A stretch of 64,000 nucleotides of DNA from Aptenodytes patagonicus. Taxonomy: Eukaryota; Chordata; Aves; Sphenisciformes; Spheniscidae. A program made the position numbers and the translations under genes. This document shows, piece after piece, positions 32,531 through 44,279 of the stretch (within the stretch, counting starts at the first letter, position 1; every line of letters starts with the position of its first letter). The notes beneath the pieces are model-generated. The model saw nothing but the letters and a program-made list of their open reading frames with translations, did not search any database and was not told the DNA's origin. Location: contig NC_134981.1 of NCBI RefSeq assembly GCF_965638725.1, positions 41,010,849-41,074,848 of the forward strand. Direction: 5' to 3'.

Positions 32531-32544
32531 CTTATGCCCTGAAT

Positions 32545-33289
32545 GGGCATAAGCCCATAATAATGGGCAGCAATATGCTCTGTTTACGGATGGGTCCTGT
32601 CGTTTTTTGGAAAGCCACTGGAAAAGTGGAAAGCTGCTATATGCAGTCCCACACGACAAGTCACAGAAACTGTCGAAGGAAAAGGCAAATCGAGTCAATT
32701 TTCAGAAGTGAAAGACATCCAGCTGGCCCTAGAGATTGCTGAACGAGAAAAGTGGCCAGTACTCTATCTCTATACCGCGTCATGGTTGGTGGCAAATGCC
32801 CTGTGGGGGTGGCTGCAGCAATGGAAACAGATGGACTGGCAGCACAGAAGTATACCCATCTGGGCTGCTCGAGGCTCATGAGATGGGCTCGTGACCGAGG
32901 GGTGGACTTGCCCACCAATGCCATCGCACAGGTTATCCATGAATGCCAATCCGGTAAAACCTCTCCTACATGGAGGATGGTGGCTGAGAGATCAGTATGG
33001 GGAGGGCTGGCAGATCGATTATAACACACTGCCATGAACATGCCTAGGCAAACGCCATGTGCTTACAATGGCGGAGGTGACTACCGGATGGTTGGAAATA
33101 TACCCTGTGACCCATACCACCACCCGAAACACCATCCTGGGCGTTGAAAAGCAAGTCCTGTGGCGACATGGCACCCCAGAAAGAATTGTATCAGACAAGG
33201 GGCCTCATTTCTGAAATAACCTCATACACTCTTGGGCCACGGAACATGGCATTGATTGGGTGTATCACATCCCCTGTCATGCACTCCAG
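32545..33289 (+). pseudogene. ERVL-like RNase H and integrase start
   Basis: RNase H begins with LFTDGSC (about 32578-32600) and continues to the VANALWGWLQQW region (about 32785-32825). HHCC and core sequence of integrase follow from about 32870 to 33283 in shifted frames (TGWLEIYPVTH, RIVSDKGPHF, then TGA at 33212). Integrase stops at about 33283, fused to an LTR tail; env and the rest are deleted. Confidence 0.78.
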
Positions 33290-33338
33290 AGTGAGTGAGT
33301 GGCTTTGTGGTGCTTAGCTGCCAGCTGGGGTCAACCCG
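33290..33338 (+). mobile_element. ERVL LTR 3' tail fragment
   Basis: GAGTGAGTGAGTGGC...GGGGTCAACC resembles the last 50 bases of the LTR at 26436-27028 without its terminal ACCACGACA. It marks the truncated 3' end of the plus-strand provirus. Confidence 0.7.
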
Positions 33339-34768
33339 GTTCTCTCTCTCATGAGAACCAGAACACTGGTTCTCATTTTGGACTCTCTGAGCAGATTCAA
33401 CTCAGTAACTGCAGAAAACCGTCTCCTCTTTTTTTCTTTTTTTTCTTTTTTTGTTTTTTTTTTTCCCCTGCAATAATTTTCTGGTGGGCTAATGAGTTTA
33501 ACTCACTCACTGAAGGGGTCTGATGAGCAGGGGAAAAGGGCAGGGGAAAGGTAAGGGAAAATCACTGGGGAAAGGTAGTAGAAAGAAGGGAAGGGAGCAG
33601 GACTTCCCACTTCCCCCCTTTTGGGGACAGCTACCCCCATCTTATGAAAATAACAACCTCTTCTGTGGGGCAAAAGCCTGGCTTTTACATCAGAGCAGAA
33701 TTAGTCAGGAGAAGAGACAACCACCCTCAGTGTATCTCTACAAGCGATCCCAGCCAGCCACCAGCTTATATGCTGTCTGTTGGACGGGAGGAGTATGTTG
33801 TTTTGCAAGTTGCCCTTTTGATCCCATGTGAAAAGATAATGATTGTCTAGTGTAATGGTAGGAGAGCCCAGACCCTTTTTTAGACAGAGGAAAAATTAAA
33901 AGGCTTGTAAGAGTTTGCATATCTACCTTTTGACCATGCTGTTTTGCTTTATCAACAGGCAAGCTTCACACACTTAATGTACACTTAATTCAACAATCAA
34001 ATCAACTACTGAAAAACTTGCAACTCTACTTATAGAGCAGGTTCTGATACCTTCAGTCAGGGCATAGAGAGACAATTACAGGCAACTGCATTACTGTCTG
34101 TCAACTGAGCCACAGTAACCGAGACGTTGACTCTTAGCCTCCTACCAACATGAAACAAAACCATGGAACTGTTTTAAACCAGTAGTCTCCCCTCCCAGTG
34201 GGCTAAGAGCACTCTCAGGGACTGAATAGAAACGATAATTCATTAAGCTGCGGTCACTCAATTGTTTGCAATTGTCCACATATGGAGATCTGATAATATG
34301 TTGTTCTAAATGCCCTTCAAAGCTAACAGCTCTATTTTTGGAGCATGATACTGCTTGGGTATCATATTCTGGACATATGTGCTTAATTACCTCAACAAGG
34401 AGTCTATCTGAGGCTACCCTGTCAGAACTTGCCAGGCAATCTGCCAGCAGCAACAACTGGAAGCTGGAGTTACTAGAGCTGTCATAAAGCAAAACAGAAA
34501 CATCCCTTTAGAAATAAAACTCTTGCGGTAAGTATGCATATTACACAGCCTGTTCCCTAAATAAACAAGGAAAAGCTGCTGATATGCCCTGCTAAGTCAA
34601 GGTTACAAGAAACGTTACCTTTCCCAGAGCACAGGCTAAGCATTAACACAAACCGTCTAAAAGCTATAGAAAAAGGCTGGAGGGATAGTTATGTGGGCTG
34701 AGAACCCAGAAGTAATGGAAATGCTTTTTACCCCCTCACAGATTAAAAGTGCACCTTTTCTGCCTTAT
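33339..34768. other. Single-copy sequence, no gene seen
   Basis: Contains a perfect 11-bp-stem hairpin (33351-33376), a T-rich run (33428-33473) and a purine-rich AGGGG block (33530-33600). No convincing coding frame or repeat family was recognised. Confidence 0.5.
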
Positions 34769-35186
34769 AGAATCATAGAATCATAGAATCACTGAGGTTG
34801 GAAAAGACCTCTAAGATCATCGAGTCCAACCATCAACCCAACACCACCATGCCCACTAAACCATGTCCCTAAGGGCCTCATCTACACGTCCTTTAAATAC
34901 CTCCAGGGATGGTGACTCCACCACTTCCCTGGGCAGCCTGTTCCAATGTTTAACCACTCTTTCAGTAAAGAAATTTTTCCTCACGTCCAATCTAAACCTC
35001 CCCTGGCGCCACTTGAGGCCATTTCCTCTCGTCCTATCGCTAGCTACTTGGGAGAAGAGACCGACACCCACCTCGCTACAACCTCCTTTCAGGTAGTTGT
35101 AGAGGGCGATGAGGTCTCCCCTGAGCCTCCTTTTCTCCAGGCTAAACAACCCCAGTTCCCTCAGCCGCTCCTTATAAGCCACCCTT
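34769..35186 (-). mobile_element. CR1 3' fragment
   Basis: Starts with tandem AATCATAG tail repeats and GAGGTTGGAAAAGACC. The minus-strand frame 34856-35182 gives the CR1 ORF2 C terminus ([24 protein letters not shown]). Confidence 0.92.
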
Positions 35187-37418
35187 GAGCATCTTTGGTT
35201 CCTGTTGGATGGAGTAAAGATCTGTAGTGAGGCTCAATTACATATAGCCCTGATGTGAATCGGCATCTCCAAGCCTGCTTGTGGCACTGTACATTTGCAG
35301 CCAGTGATCTGGGGCTGATCAAGAGGACAAAGACAAGAAGGAATTTTCAGCAGGAGCCAGAAGCAGAGCCCTATCAGGAAACCGTGGGAAGAGGAGGAAT
35401 TGCCACACTAAATAATAGACTAATCTGAAGCAATAGAGCTAGGTCCTACCCACATAGGTTCTGTACCAATGCCAAGTTCCAAGACTTGTAACTATGGGAG
35501 AAACAATTTGGTTAGAAGGCATGGATTTCTGCCCTGTGGGGCCTGAGGAAAGAAGCAAGGAGTCTACACCATGGGGTGGCTTCTTTTGCTCTACAAGACA
35601 AGCTCAACAGTAATTCTCCCCACCAAAGTGGGGTGGGTGGGCAGAGGAAGGAGAAAGAGGGGCACTACCATAAAGGCAAGCAGAGACCCAGCACAGGAAA
35701 ACTGATGGTGGGGAACTAGGCAGATCCTGCAATAGCTGCTGTGGGGAAGCTATGGGATTAGTATAGACTGGGGAGGAGCAGAGAGCACACCTTTTCTAGC
35801 AGCTGGCTCCATGGCTGAGCTCTCACCCAGCATCACTGAAGAGCACCCTTTCTTTTCCATTAGTGATAAACTCCCCGCAGAGTTGTGGATCTAAAGAATG
35901 GAAAGTAATAGAAACAAACAAGCAAGAAGGAAAAACAAAACAAAACAGAACAGAAAAATATCCTCAATTCTAGTTTGATCCAACAGCCATCGGAATTCAG
36001 CTAAGGTTGACTCTCTCATTGACGTAAACAGGTATCAGATCACCTCAATGGATTTGTTAAAATTCTCATCTTCACAGTCCTAGGATATCTTAGTGGGGCA
36101 TTTTCATCTGTAATGTTGAATAAACTCAGTCCAATTACTGGAGAAATTATCATACTTCATTTTAAAGGTAAAAAATTATAATGGTAAATTTGTTAGTGTC
36201 TTCCCTGTACTTAGAGAACAGTTATGCCGCAAAGTTGATTGGTTGAAAAGATAACAGTCATTATTTCAAGTCTTTAAGGATCACATTCTGCCATCAGATT
36301 CACATAAACAATTTCCATTGTCTCCAGTGGAAATAGGTTGTGTGCAGCTGATTTTAGCTCAATGTATTTTCCAGCACTTTAACAGTTCAGATTTTTCATT
36401 TCCCATAGTAAATATAAAATTATAATTATACTCTCTATTTTCTGTAGATTTCAAATGACAACTTAAGACATTTGATGGCACTGTGTTTTTTCTGTATGAT
36501 TTGGGATAAGATTACAGATTTTTCTGCACTGTTGCATTCCCTGTGGTGTTGAAAGAGCGGCTGTGATTCTATGTTAGTAGAATTTTACATTGAATATAGC
36601 CGCAGTAACAAAATACTAATGATCAGTTCTCACTTTAAAACAGTTTAAATTATCTGTATAAATATTTTTGCCATTACACCTTCACATATTGTTAAAAACG
36701 ATACTTCATAGTATAAAGACCAGTGACATTTTGATCACAGAAAATCATCAACAACAAGAATTGTTTAAAATAGTCTTTAGTTAACATTAGGATTTTTTTT
36801 TTCCAGCTGGCATAAATGAGTTTCAGGAAACAAACCAAAAAAAAAAAACAAACCCAAAACCCCCAAAAATTGTTGCAAATGATTTCACAAACTTACATCG
36901 ATGCACCTCCTAGATCCTGGTCTTGCTGAACAAGAACAAGCCAACAGGTAAGAACCAGCAGCCAGTGATAAGTTTGTCTCCTCCAGTCTAGGAGGTCATG
37001 TTGTTAAAATAAGAAGTTAAACCCCCCACACACACTTTAAAATACAACTGATAATATAAACCTTCCTGGGGATTTACAGTCAATAATGTGTGCACATTAA
37101 AACTGTATTTCCAGTCTATCTTGTGCTGCCCGAGAACCATTTTTGCCTTTGTAAAAGCAGTAATTATAATACATACGTAGCTTTCATTTTTGTATTAATG
37201 CTATAAATACTATGTTAGCACTATTAAACTATTTCTATTGACTTATTTGTAGAAAGAAAAATATATTATATATTTATATATATTTATAAAGTGTATTAAC
37301 ACTGGAGAGGGGGTGTAGAGGAATAGTATACAGTCACAGTTTATGTGTATTATTGGGCACAAATTCAATGCTTGAAACAAAAAGGAAAAGAAAACACCGT
37401 TCAAGTTAAATCCCCCTT
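35187..37418. other. Non-coding sequence downstream of KIAA1958-like exon
   Basis: AT-rich unique sequence. The part near 37418 is expected to hold the 3' UTR of the minus-strand gene. I could not place a polyadenylation signal with confidence. Confidence 0.45.
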
Positions 37419-38464
37419 TCAAGCCGTGTCAGAGGAAGAGTCATAGGAAGCAGACACTATCAAGTTGCCAGTATTGGAGTGGCTTGCCACGGACTGGGCA
37501 GCTTGCTGGCTCAAGTTATTACAGATCAGCACCAGCTGATTGCTCTGTGCTTCTGACAGGGTACTACAGCTCTGGTAGACACTGAAGTTGGTCTTCCTGC
37601 CAGGGATGTTGCCTTTCTCACACATTGTCTTTACCATCTTGGCAAGCTTGTTTTTCCCCAGGGCTTGACAATTGTACCAGTGAAGTGCAGCCAAGTTGAC
37701 AACTGGTTTGATGGATAGATAAAAAGGAGCATCTTCATATCGCATCACTGGGGGCCGCCGCTGTGCATATTCCTTGTAGTCTTGCACTGGGCAGATCTGT
37801 GGGGAGTGCTGGGTGGCGTACACCCTGGAATCAGTCCCTCCTCTCTTGCTTTTGGCATTCATGTCACTGTTGTCTGGCCCCATCCACTCCAAGTATTCCA
37901 ACCCAGTCTCTGTCACCCGGAGCCGGATGTCTCCCCATTTGAGGGTGGACCCATGAAAACCCGTGCAGTGTCCAAATGCCTTAGTGTTATTTAGCCAGAC
38001 AAGGTTCAGCAACCCCTCAGGATTGTATCGGCTCAACAAACCTCTTTTGCGTAGGATAAGCTCATCAGCAAAGGTAAGCTTCATGGATTTGTGTGGCTTG
38101 TTTCCTTTCCCTTTACACCTTAGCTCTATCTGCTTTTGCTTCAGAGCTTCTTGGGACCTCTTGAACTCTTTATCCCTGGTAATACTGTATCCATACCTGT
38201 GCTCTTTGAGATACCGCTCCAGCCCACACTGATAGTTGGCCAAGCTGTTTGGCTCATATTCAGAACCATCCTTCTGTCTAGCATCCACAAAGAAGGAAGC
38301 AAGGTAGGCATCAAGCTCTTTGCAGGGGATGACATAGATTTCTCGGGTCTCAGAGGGGTACTTGGAAATGAGGAACTCTCGGAAGTTCCGGAGAGCTGTC
38401 TGTGTGCTGCGAATGGTCTTCTCGTTCTGCTCCCTGCTGAGCTCCGCTGCTTTCTCATCCTGGT
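37419..38464 (-). CDS. KIAA1958: KIAA1958-like terminal coding exon (Crypton-derived)
   Basis: An open exon of about 348 codons on the minus strand. It starts at a good acceptor (pyrimidine-rich tract, then CAG, at 38465-38467) and ends at TGA (37419-37421). It matches what I know of the KIAA1958/ZMYM/QRICH1 family, whose C-terminal domain descends from a Crypton tyrosine recombinase. Visible parts are an N-terminal helical DNA-binding-like segment (IRSTQTALRNFREFL, ELDAYLASFF) and a recombinase-like core (NLVWLNNTKAFG, HSPQICPVQDYKEYAQRRP, PFYLSIKP). An acidic-serine tail ends in SSSDTA. No stops or frameshifts occur, so the exon is under constraint or recent. Upstream exons were not found in the window. 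The protein's molecular function is not established. Confidence 0.82.
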
Positions 38465-39229
38465 CTGAAAGAAGGAGAAGGAAAGAAAAGCAAAGCAAAC
38501 AAAAACAAAACAAAAGAAGCAGTGAGTTTGTGCAAGACATCTTCCCCAAAATAAATTTTCTTTAAAAAAATCAATTTCACAAAGAGCACTGGAAAACATT
38601 ATTACATACCTGTCTTATGATTTAAAAGTCAACTTCAGTTTCACAAATGATGTTACTAGAGTATGGCAAAAACAATCAAAATGAGCTCGTGTCACTAGGG
38701 CACACTTAGGGCACAGAGATTTGTGGAAAACTCTGAGATTAGAGGCAATCTGCTTTTTAGAACAAATGCAAGATAGAATTTTTTTTTCTACGGATTCCAC
38801 TGCTGTGTACAGGGCCAAATCCAAGTAATAAACCCATTCTGTATTGCTGTATTGCTTAATTTGTGAAACTAGAGGTTGTACTGGTTCCTTTTTTTTTTTT
38901 AAACAAAAATAGCTAAAGCATCATATTTATTATAGTAAAAAGTATCTTTAATTGGGTGCATTTTTAAGATTTTATTTTTGCAGAAAAATCAAAATCTGGA
39001 AACAACATTATATTACTCTACAAGGCTATTTTCATAGGTCCTTATGATCAGTGACATATCAAACCACAGTTGTGAATCAATGATCAAATGTTACCGCTAA
39101 GGTGATTCTTGTGTACCATTAATTTTCTGGCTGATCATAACATGAGAAAAGGTCTCTACAGTTAAGTGATGAGAAGAGAAAGCTTTGGAGGAACCTAAAA
39201 GCAGCCTTCTAATATCCACGTGGAAGTTA
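38465..39229. other. Intron upstream of the KIAA1958-like exon
   Basis: Begins with a strong polypyrimidine tract on the minus strand (38468-38520). The rest is AT-rich single-copy sequence with no exon recognised. Confidence 0.6.
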
Positions 39230-39530
39230 CCAAGAAGGTGGAGTCAGGCTCTTCACAGTAGTGCATGGTGGGAGGACGAGAGACAATGGGCATAAACTGA
39301 AACAAGAGGGGTTAAGCCTGGGTACAAGAAAAAGCTTTTTCACCATGAGGACAGTCAAGCTTTGGCAAAGGGGTCCAGAGAGGCTGTGGCAACTCCATCC
39401 TTGGAGGTTTTCAGGACCTGACTGGACTAAGTCCTGAGCAACGTAGTCGGATCTCATAGCTGTCTTTGCTTTGAGCAGGAGGTTGGACTAGAAATCTCCC
39501 ATGGTCTTTTCTGACCTGGGGTTCTATGAG
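39230..39530 (+). mobile_element. CR1 3' fragment
   Basis: CR1 3' end reading AGAGGCTGTGG...CTCCATCCTTGGAGGTTTTC...GGTTGGACTAGA, ending near TTCTATGAG. Diverged. Confidence 0.85.
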
Positions 39531-40699
39531 TCTAAGGCCCCCAAAAGCAACAGTTCCAACTAGGGGAAGATTCCCCTAACAATGAGCGCTAAAACTACCA
39601 TCTGTCATTCCCCTTTTGACAGTAGTGGAGTAGGAGCTTGCCAGGGCCAGGGATGGAAGCAAGAGAGTGTAAAAGTGGGAGTGCAGGACATCACTTCCCA
39701 GCAGCCACCTAGCTTCTCAGCCCATCCCCACTGGGCTGTGAGTTCATACGGTGCAGAACCTTTCTCTGGAGCCTTTGTGTGTTCCTCCTGTTCTACGGAA
39801 AGGAGGTGTATTCACTCTCCCTACCCAGTAAAGGAGCTCAGAATTACTCAGTTTACTATAGGCACATCTAACACATCAATGTAAGATCAGAACATCTCAC
39901 CAACAGAAAAAATATTCAGCCTTGTAACTTCACTTAACATAAAGCACAAGCAGATCTGCTGGTAGGGAAGAAAGCAGGGAAGGGAAGGTGGCTCTATCTC
40001 CTCCCCTAGCCCATTTGCACCATCTCATGTGGTACACACACTTTAGGTGATAGGAGAGGGGAATAATCACACACCTGGGCAACTTCCCCTCCCACCCATC
40101 TATATAGCTGAAGAAATACAGGCAGACCAGAAAGCAGGTTTGAGCTCGGATCCCCTGGGACCAGTTCCCACATCTTCAGCACAGAGCTGTCTAGTCCGTG
40201 GAGAATATTCGGTGGAACCCACTGGGGAGGTTCTTATCCCCCTTGGAAAGTGAAAAGAACTGGAGGTCTGCAGCCCAGACCTTTAGAGGCTTCTGACGAC
40301 ATGAAAAAATGCTGCCAGAGCAACACTGAGGTTTGCACCAACTGTACACAAGGGGAAAAGAAAGGTAGCCAGTCTATTTCAAAAGATAACCTTAATATTG
40401 ATGTCAATATCAAAGAACCCCTAGCAGCCTTCAATGTAGTCTTACGTTTTGGACAATGCATAGGATAAATCCTATTATTATGGCTAAGTACAGGCTGGAA
40501 GTAAAAAGCCAATGATGTTTGAAGTTCAGAAACAAACATTTACTCCAGTATGTTGTTCAGTGCACCTACCACTATAGCACTAGAATGTAATCAGCACTTT
40601 GACTGACAATCCACATTTTAAATACTGTTTCTGTATAAACAGCACATATAGTGGCTTGGTTTTAAACATGTCAATCACAACTTTATAGAGGATGGCCTG
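39531..40699. other. Single-copy sequence, no gene seen
   Basis: No coding frame or known repeat was recognised. Confidence 0.45.
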
Positions 40700-41296
40700 G
40701 GTCGTGATTTAACCCCAGTAGGCAGCTAAGCACCACACAGCCGCTCACTCACTCCCCCCACAGTGGGATGGGGGAGAGAATCGGAAGGGTAAAAGTGCAA
40801 AAACTCGTGGGTTGAGATAAAGACAGTTTAATAGGTAAAGCAAAAGCCGCGCACGCAAGCAAAGCAAAACAAGGAATTCATTCACTACTTCCCAGCGGCA
40901 GGCAGGTGTTCAGCCGTCTCCAGGAAAGCAGGGCTCCATCACGCGTAACGGTTACTTGGGAAGACAAAACGCCATAACTCTGAACATCCCCCCCTTCCTT
41001 CTTCTTCCCCCAGCTTTATATGCTGAGCATGACGTCATATGGTATGGGATATCCCTTTCGTCAGTTGGGGTCAGCTGTCCCGGCTGTGTCCCCTCCCAGC
41101 TTCTTGTGCACCCCCAGCCTACTCACTGGTGGGGCAGTGTGAGAAGCAGAAAAGGCCTTGACTCTGTGGAAGCACTGCTCAGAAATAACTAAAACATTGG
41201 TGTGTTATCAACACTGCTTCCAGCACAAATCCAAAACATAGCCCCATACTAGCTACTATGAAGAAAATTAACTCTATCCCAGCCAAAACCAGCACA
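40700..41296 (-). mobile_element. ERVL-like LTR (3' LTR of a minus-strand remnant)
   Basis: Antisense copy of the TGTGCTGG...CACGAC LTR. It has TGACGTCA at 41030-41037, and the bases beside its TGTGCTGG end (41297-41309) form a purine tract on the minus strand (AAGGGGTGGAGAA). Its outer end lacks the canonical TG. Confidence 0.85.
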
Positions 41297-41569
41297 TTCT
41301 CCACCCCTTATTCCATACCATTGACATCATGCTCAGGTCCCACACTATCCAATACAACCTCATTAACCACCCCCTCCCTTCCCATCCTTTGATATATACA
41401 CAGATATCATTCCCTTAGTCTATGGACCACCCCTGTCAAATGTCCATTAATGTCCACAAAATGTCCATTGAGTTCATTTAGTCCATGACTTTGGGCTCCA
41501 TCTGTTACGGTGGTCACTCGGGACAGGAGAGGTGGTGTGTTGTGTGGAGTTATTGGGCACCAAAGCCAG
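41297..41569 (-). mobile_element. ERV internal 3' segment with polypurine tract
   Basis: Shares blocks with 51490-51735 on the opposite strand (GACTAAATGAACTCAATGGAC, GGAATGATATCTG-like, GGTCCTGAGCATGA). Both lie directly before an ERVL-like LTR, so this is the 3' internal non-coding part of that ERV group. Confidence 0.7.
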
Positions 41570-42200
41570 CTCAGGTCAGGTCAGGTCAGGTCAGGTCACT
41601 GCTGCACTTGCACTGCTTCTTGTGAGGCTCGTCCTCCATTGGTCCGGGTGGTTCCTGCTATAGTGCTTCCTATAACATGCAACTCAAATCATGGGTTACA
41701 ACAGTTTAAAGGTATATCCATTACAATCGCCACCCCTGGTCCCTTTGGACCAGGCCATAGGGTTTAACATTGCAACGAACTCCTCCCCTTGCCCCGGCTC
41801 CGGCGTGGACTTATCCACGGACCACAGTCCCTTAGGGTGTTTACCTTCTCTGGCATGGACTTATTCACGGGCCACAGTCTCTTCAGGGATATACCTGCTG
41901 CAGCCTGGACTTAGCCACAGTCGCTTCGAGGTGTACCTGCTCCGGCATGGCCCCATCCATGGGCCACAGTCCCTCCTTAGGAGTGTACCTGCTGTGTCGT
42001 GGACATATCCACGGCCACAGACGCTTCAGGGTGCACCTGCTCCCACGTGGACTTATCCACAGGTCACAGTCCCTTCGACCCGAGTTCACACTGGAGTTCC
42101 AGCCAGTCCAGTACAGCAGCACAGGAACAGCAGCAATGCCCCGGCCTGACGCAGCAGTGTGGCTTGCCTGTCTGGAATGGCTGGATGCCATTGCTGTACA
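41570..42200 (-). mobile_element. LTR-like segment with internal minisatellite
   Basis: Starts with five CAGGT pentamers (41577-41601). It then carries a 55-60 base unit, CATGGACTTATCCACGGGCCACAGTC-like (interrupted here by variation), repeated about five to six times between 41795 and 42085. The same kind of unit occurs in the antisense LTRs at 59480-59770 and 8590-8700. Confidence 0.65.
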
Positions 42201-42747
42201 AAGTTATCTATATATTTGCTAATAGCCAGTATAAAGGCAAGGCCAGCCCCAGGAAATCAGTGGTCTTTATCGATGCAAAATTCGGAAGATATTTATCTGG
42301 CTCTTTGTTCTGTCATAAAGAGAACCATTTGAAAATCATTCTTGCTTCTTCCATGGAAAAGGGAGGGTGAGATAGTAAGATTGAGATACAAGTGTATCTC
42401 AGCCTACGCAAAACTACTCTGAGATTAAGAGACCATTTAATCAGAGAGAGCTCAGCACTTGTAAGATAATTCTGATACTTGTACTCCCTCACTGTCTGAT
42501 AAGGGTTGACTTTGAGCAACTCCTACACACACAACACAGAAAGCCTTAAATCAAAAATATTTAATGTAATTAATTCATAACCAACAATAATCATTTATTT
42601 AGAAACTTCAGAAACTTGTTTTCCCCACCAACCCCAACAAAAAGGAAAACAATCAGATATTTTGAAGTGAAGGTCATATTTGGAACAAATAAAAACATCC
42701 TGAAACTTTAGAAACTCTTAAGACCAAATTAAGTGCAACTTTCTTTG
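42201..42747. other. Sequence without recognised gene
   Basis: AT-rich; nothing recognised. Confidence 0.4.
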
Positions 42748-43232
42748 CCATAGAATCATGTAATTATACATGTTGGAAGGAATCTCTAGAGATCTCTAGT
42801 CAGCTCCCCTGCTCAAAGCAGGGTCAACTAGATCAGGTTGCTTAGGGCCTTGTCCAGTCAAAGTTTTGATATCTCCAAGGGTGGAGATCCTAGAGACTCT
42901 TGGTGACCCTGTTTCAGTATTTGACAACCCTCACAAGGAAAAATTTTCTGCTTATATTTAATTGGAATTTCCCATGTTGCAACTTGTGTTCATTGCCTCT
43001 CTTGCTATGCCAGTGCATCTCCAAGAAGTCTGAATCCATCTTCTCTGCACCCTCCTATTAGGTATTCAATGAAAGCAATTAAATCTCCCCTTCATCTTCT
43101 CTCCTTAAGGTTGAACAAACCCAGCTCCCTCAGCTTCTCCTCATATGTCATGTGCTCCAGCCCCAAATCATATTGGCAGCCTCCACTGGACTTGCTCCAC
43201 CATGTCCACATCTGTCTTGTACTCGTGCAGCA
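42748..43232 (-). mobile_element. CR1 3' fragment, old
   Basis: Tail AGAATCATG, then GTTGGAAGGAATCTCTAGAG and the ORF2 C-terminal region in antisense (CAGCTCCCTCAGCTTCTCCT). Strongly diverged. Confidence 0.85.
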
Positions 43233-43540
43233 AATAGCTGAGCAGGTAAACCCAGTTTAGGGGGGGGCGGGGGGGTGGGGCACATGGAGCGGCCCAGGAA
43301 TGACATTGCTGAGGTATGAGCCATTTGCCAGCGGGGTGAATGGTGGAATTGAGACCTCTGGAACTCTGGTGATGAGACATGGACAGAGGGGTTGGAGGAT
43401 GAGTGCAGCAACAACATTTTCATCTGTCTGTCAGTGCTTAACAAAGCAAAGGGGCCCCTGGGGGCCTGCCAGCATACTATCTCAGTGCGCAATTACACAA
43501 AATGAGTTGCAAGATTTGGTGAAAACATAATCTGATATCC
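43233..43540. other. Short unassigned stretch with G-run
   Basis: Contains GGGGGGGCGGGGGGGTGGGG at 43260-43279, a possible G-quadruplex, and otherwise unassigned sequence. Confidence 0.5.
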
Positions 43541-44174
43541 TTCTACAATAAGGTCATCCGCCTAGTGGATGAAGGGAAGGCGGTGGATGTAGTTTTTCTG
43601 GATTTTAGTAAGGCCTTTGATACTGTCCCTCACAGCATCCTTCTGGACAAGTTGTCCAACTGTGAGATGAGCAGGTTCACGGTGCGCTGGGTGAAGAACT
43701 GGCTGAATGGCAGGGCTCAAAGGGTTGTAGTGAATGGGCTACATCTGGCTGGCGGCCAGTCACTAGCGGTGTTCCTCAGGGCTCAATTCTAGGGCCAGTT
43801 CTGTTCAATATTTTTATCAATGATCTAGATGCAGGAGTTGAACGCACCGTTAGTAAGTTTGCTGATGATACTAACCTGGGAGGTGCTGTTGACTCTCTTG
43901 AGGGACAAGAGGCCTTGCAGAGGGATCTGGATAGATTGGAGCATTGGGCAATCATCACTGGCATGAAACGTTAGGAAACATTTCTTTATCAACACTGGAA
44001 CAGGCTTCCTAGAGGGGTGGTCGATGCCCCATGCCTGTCAGTGTTTAAGAGGCATTTGGACAATGCCCTTAATGATATGCTTTAATCTTTGGTCAGCCCT
44101 GAAGTAGTCAGGCAGTTGGACTAGATGGTCGTTGTAGGTCCCTTCCAACTGGAACTGTTCTATTCTATTCTATA
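43541..44174 (+). mobile_element. CR1 ORF2 fragment with internal deletion
   Basis: Frames carry [21 protein letters not shown] (43589-43651), then VFLRAQF, FNIFIND and an intact FADDTNLGG box (about 43858-43884). Near 43970 the sequence jumps to the 3' end (LPRGVVD-like, GGTCGTTGTAGGTCC) and ends in TTCTATTCTAT. The internal deletion of ORF2 makes it non-coding. Confidence 0.88.
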
Positions 44175-44279
44175 ACGGCCAAAGACGGGAGAAAGGCTGG
44201 AACAGGGGTTATTGCGAGTATGGGACCTTGGAGAAGATAGTGTCCATTTAAATACTCAAGAACTAATGCGTCTGGGTAC

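Larger units (their letters stand above)
30229..32541 (-). mobile_element. CR1 LINE, 5'-truncated, 2.3 kb
   Basis: CR1 3' end with the GGTTGGAAGGGACCTCT block and AATCATAGAAT tail at 30229. On the minus strand it runs from within the ORF2 endonuclease C terminus to the 3' end. It interrupts ERVL pol. A 10-bp inverted repeat marks its 5' junction (32530-32554). Confidence 0.92.

Noticed and set aside
32021..32542. 173-codon plus-strand open frame
   Set aside because: Antisense of the CR1 endonuclease and RT N terminus.
33360..33375. Glucocorticoid-response-like palindrome AGAACACTGGTTCT
   Set aside because: The half-site spacing is two bases, not three, so it is better explained as a simple hairpin.
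41577..41601. CAGGT array as a possible telomere-like or CRISPR-like repeat
   Set aside because: Five short identical pentamers with no spacers; an ordinary microsatellite.
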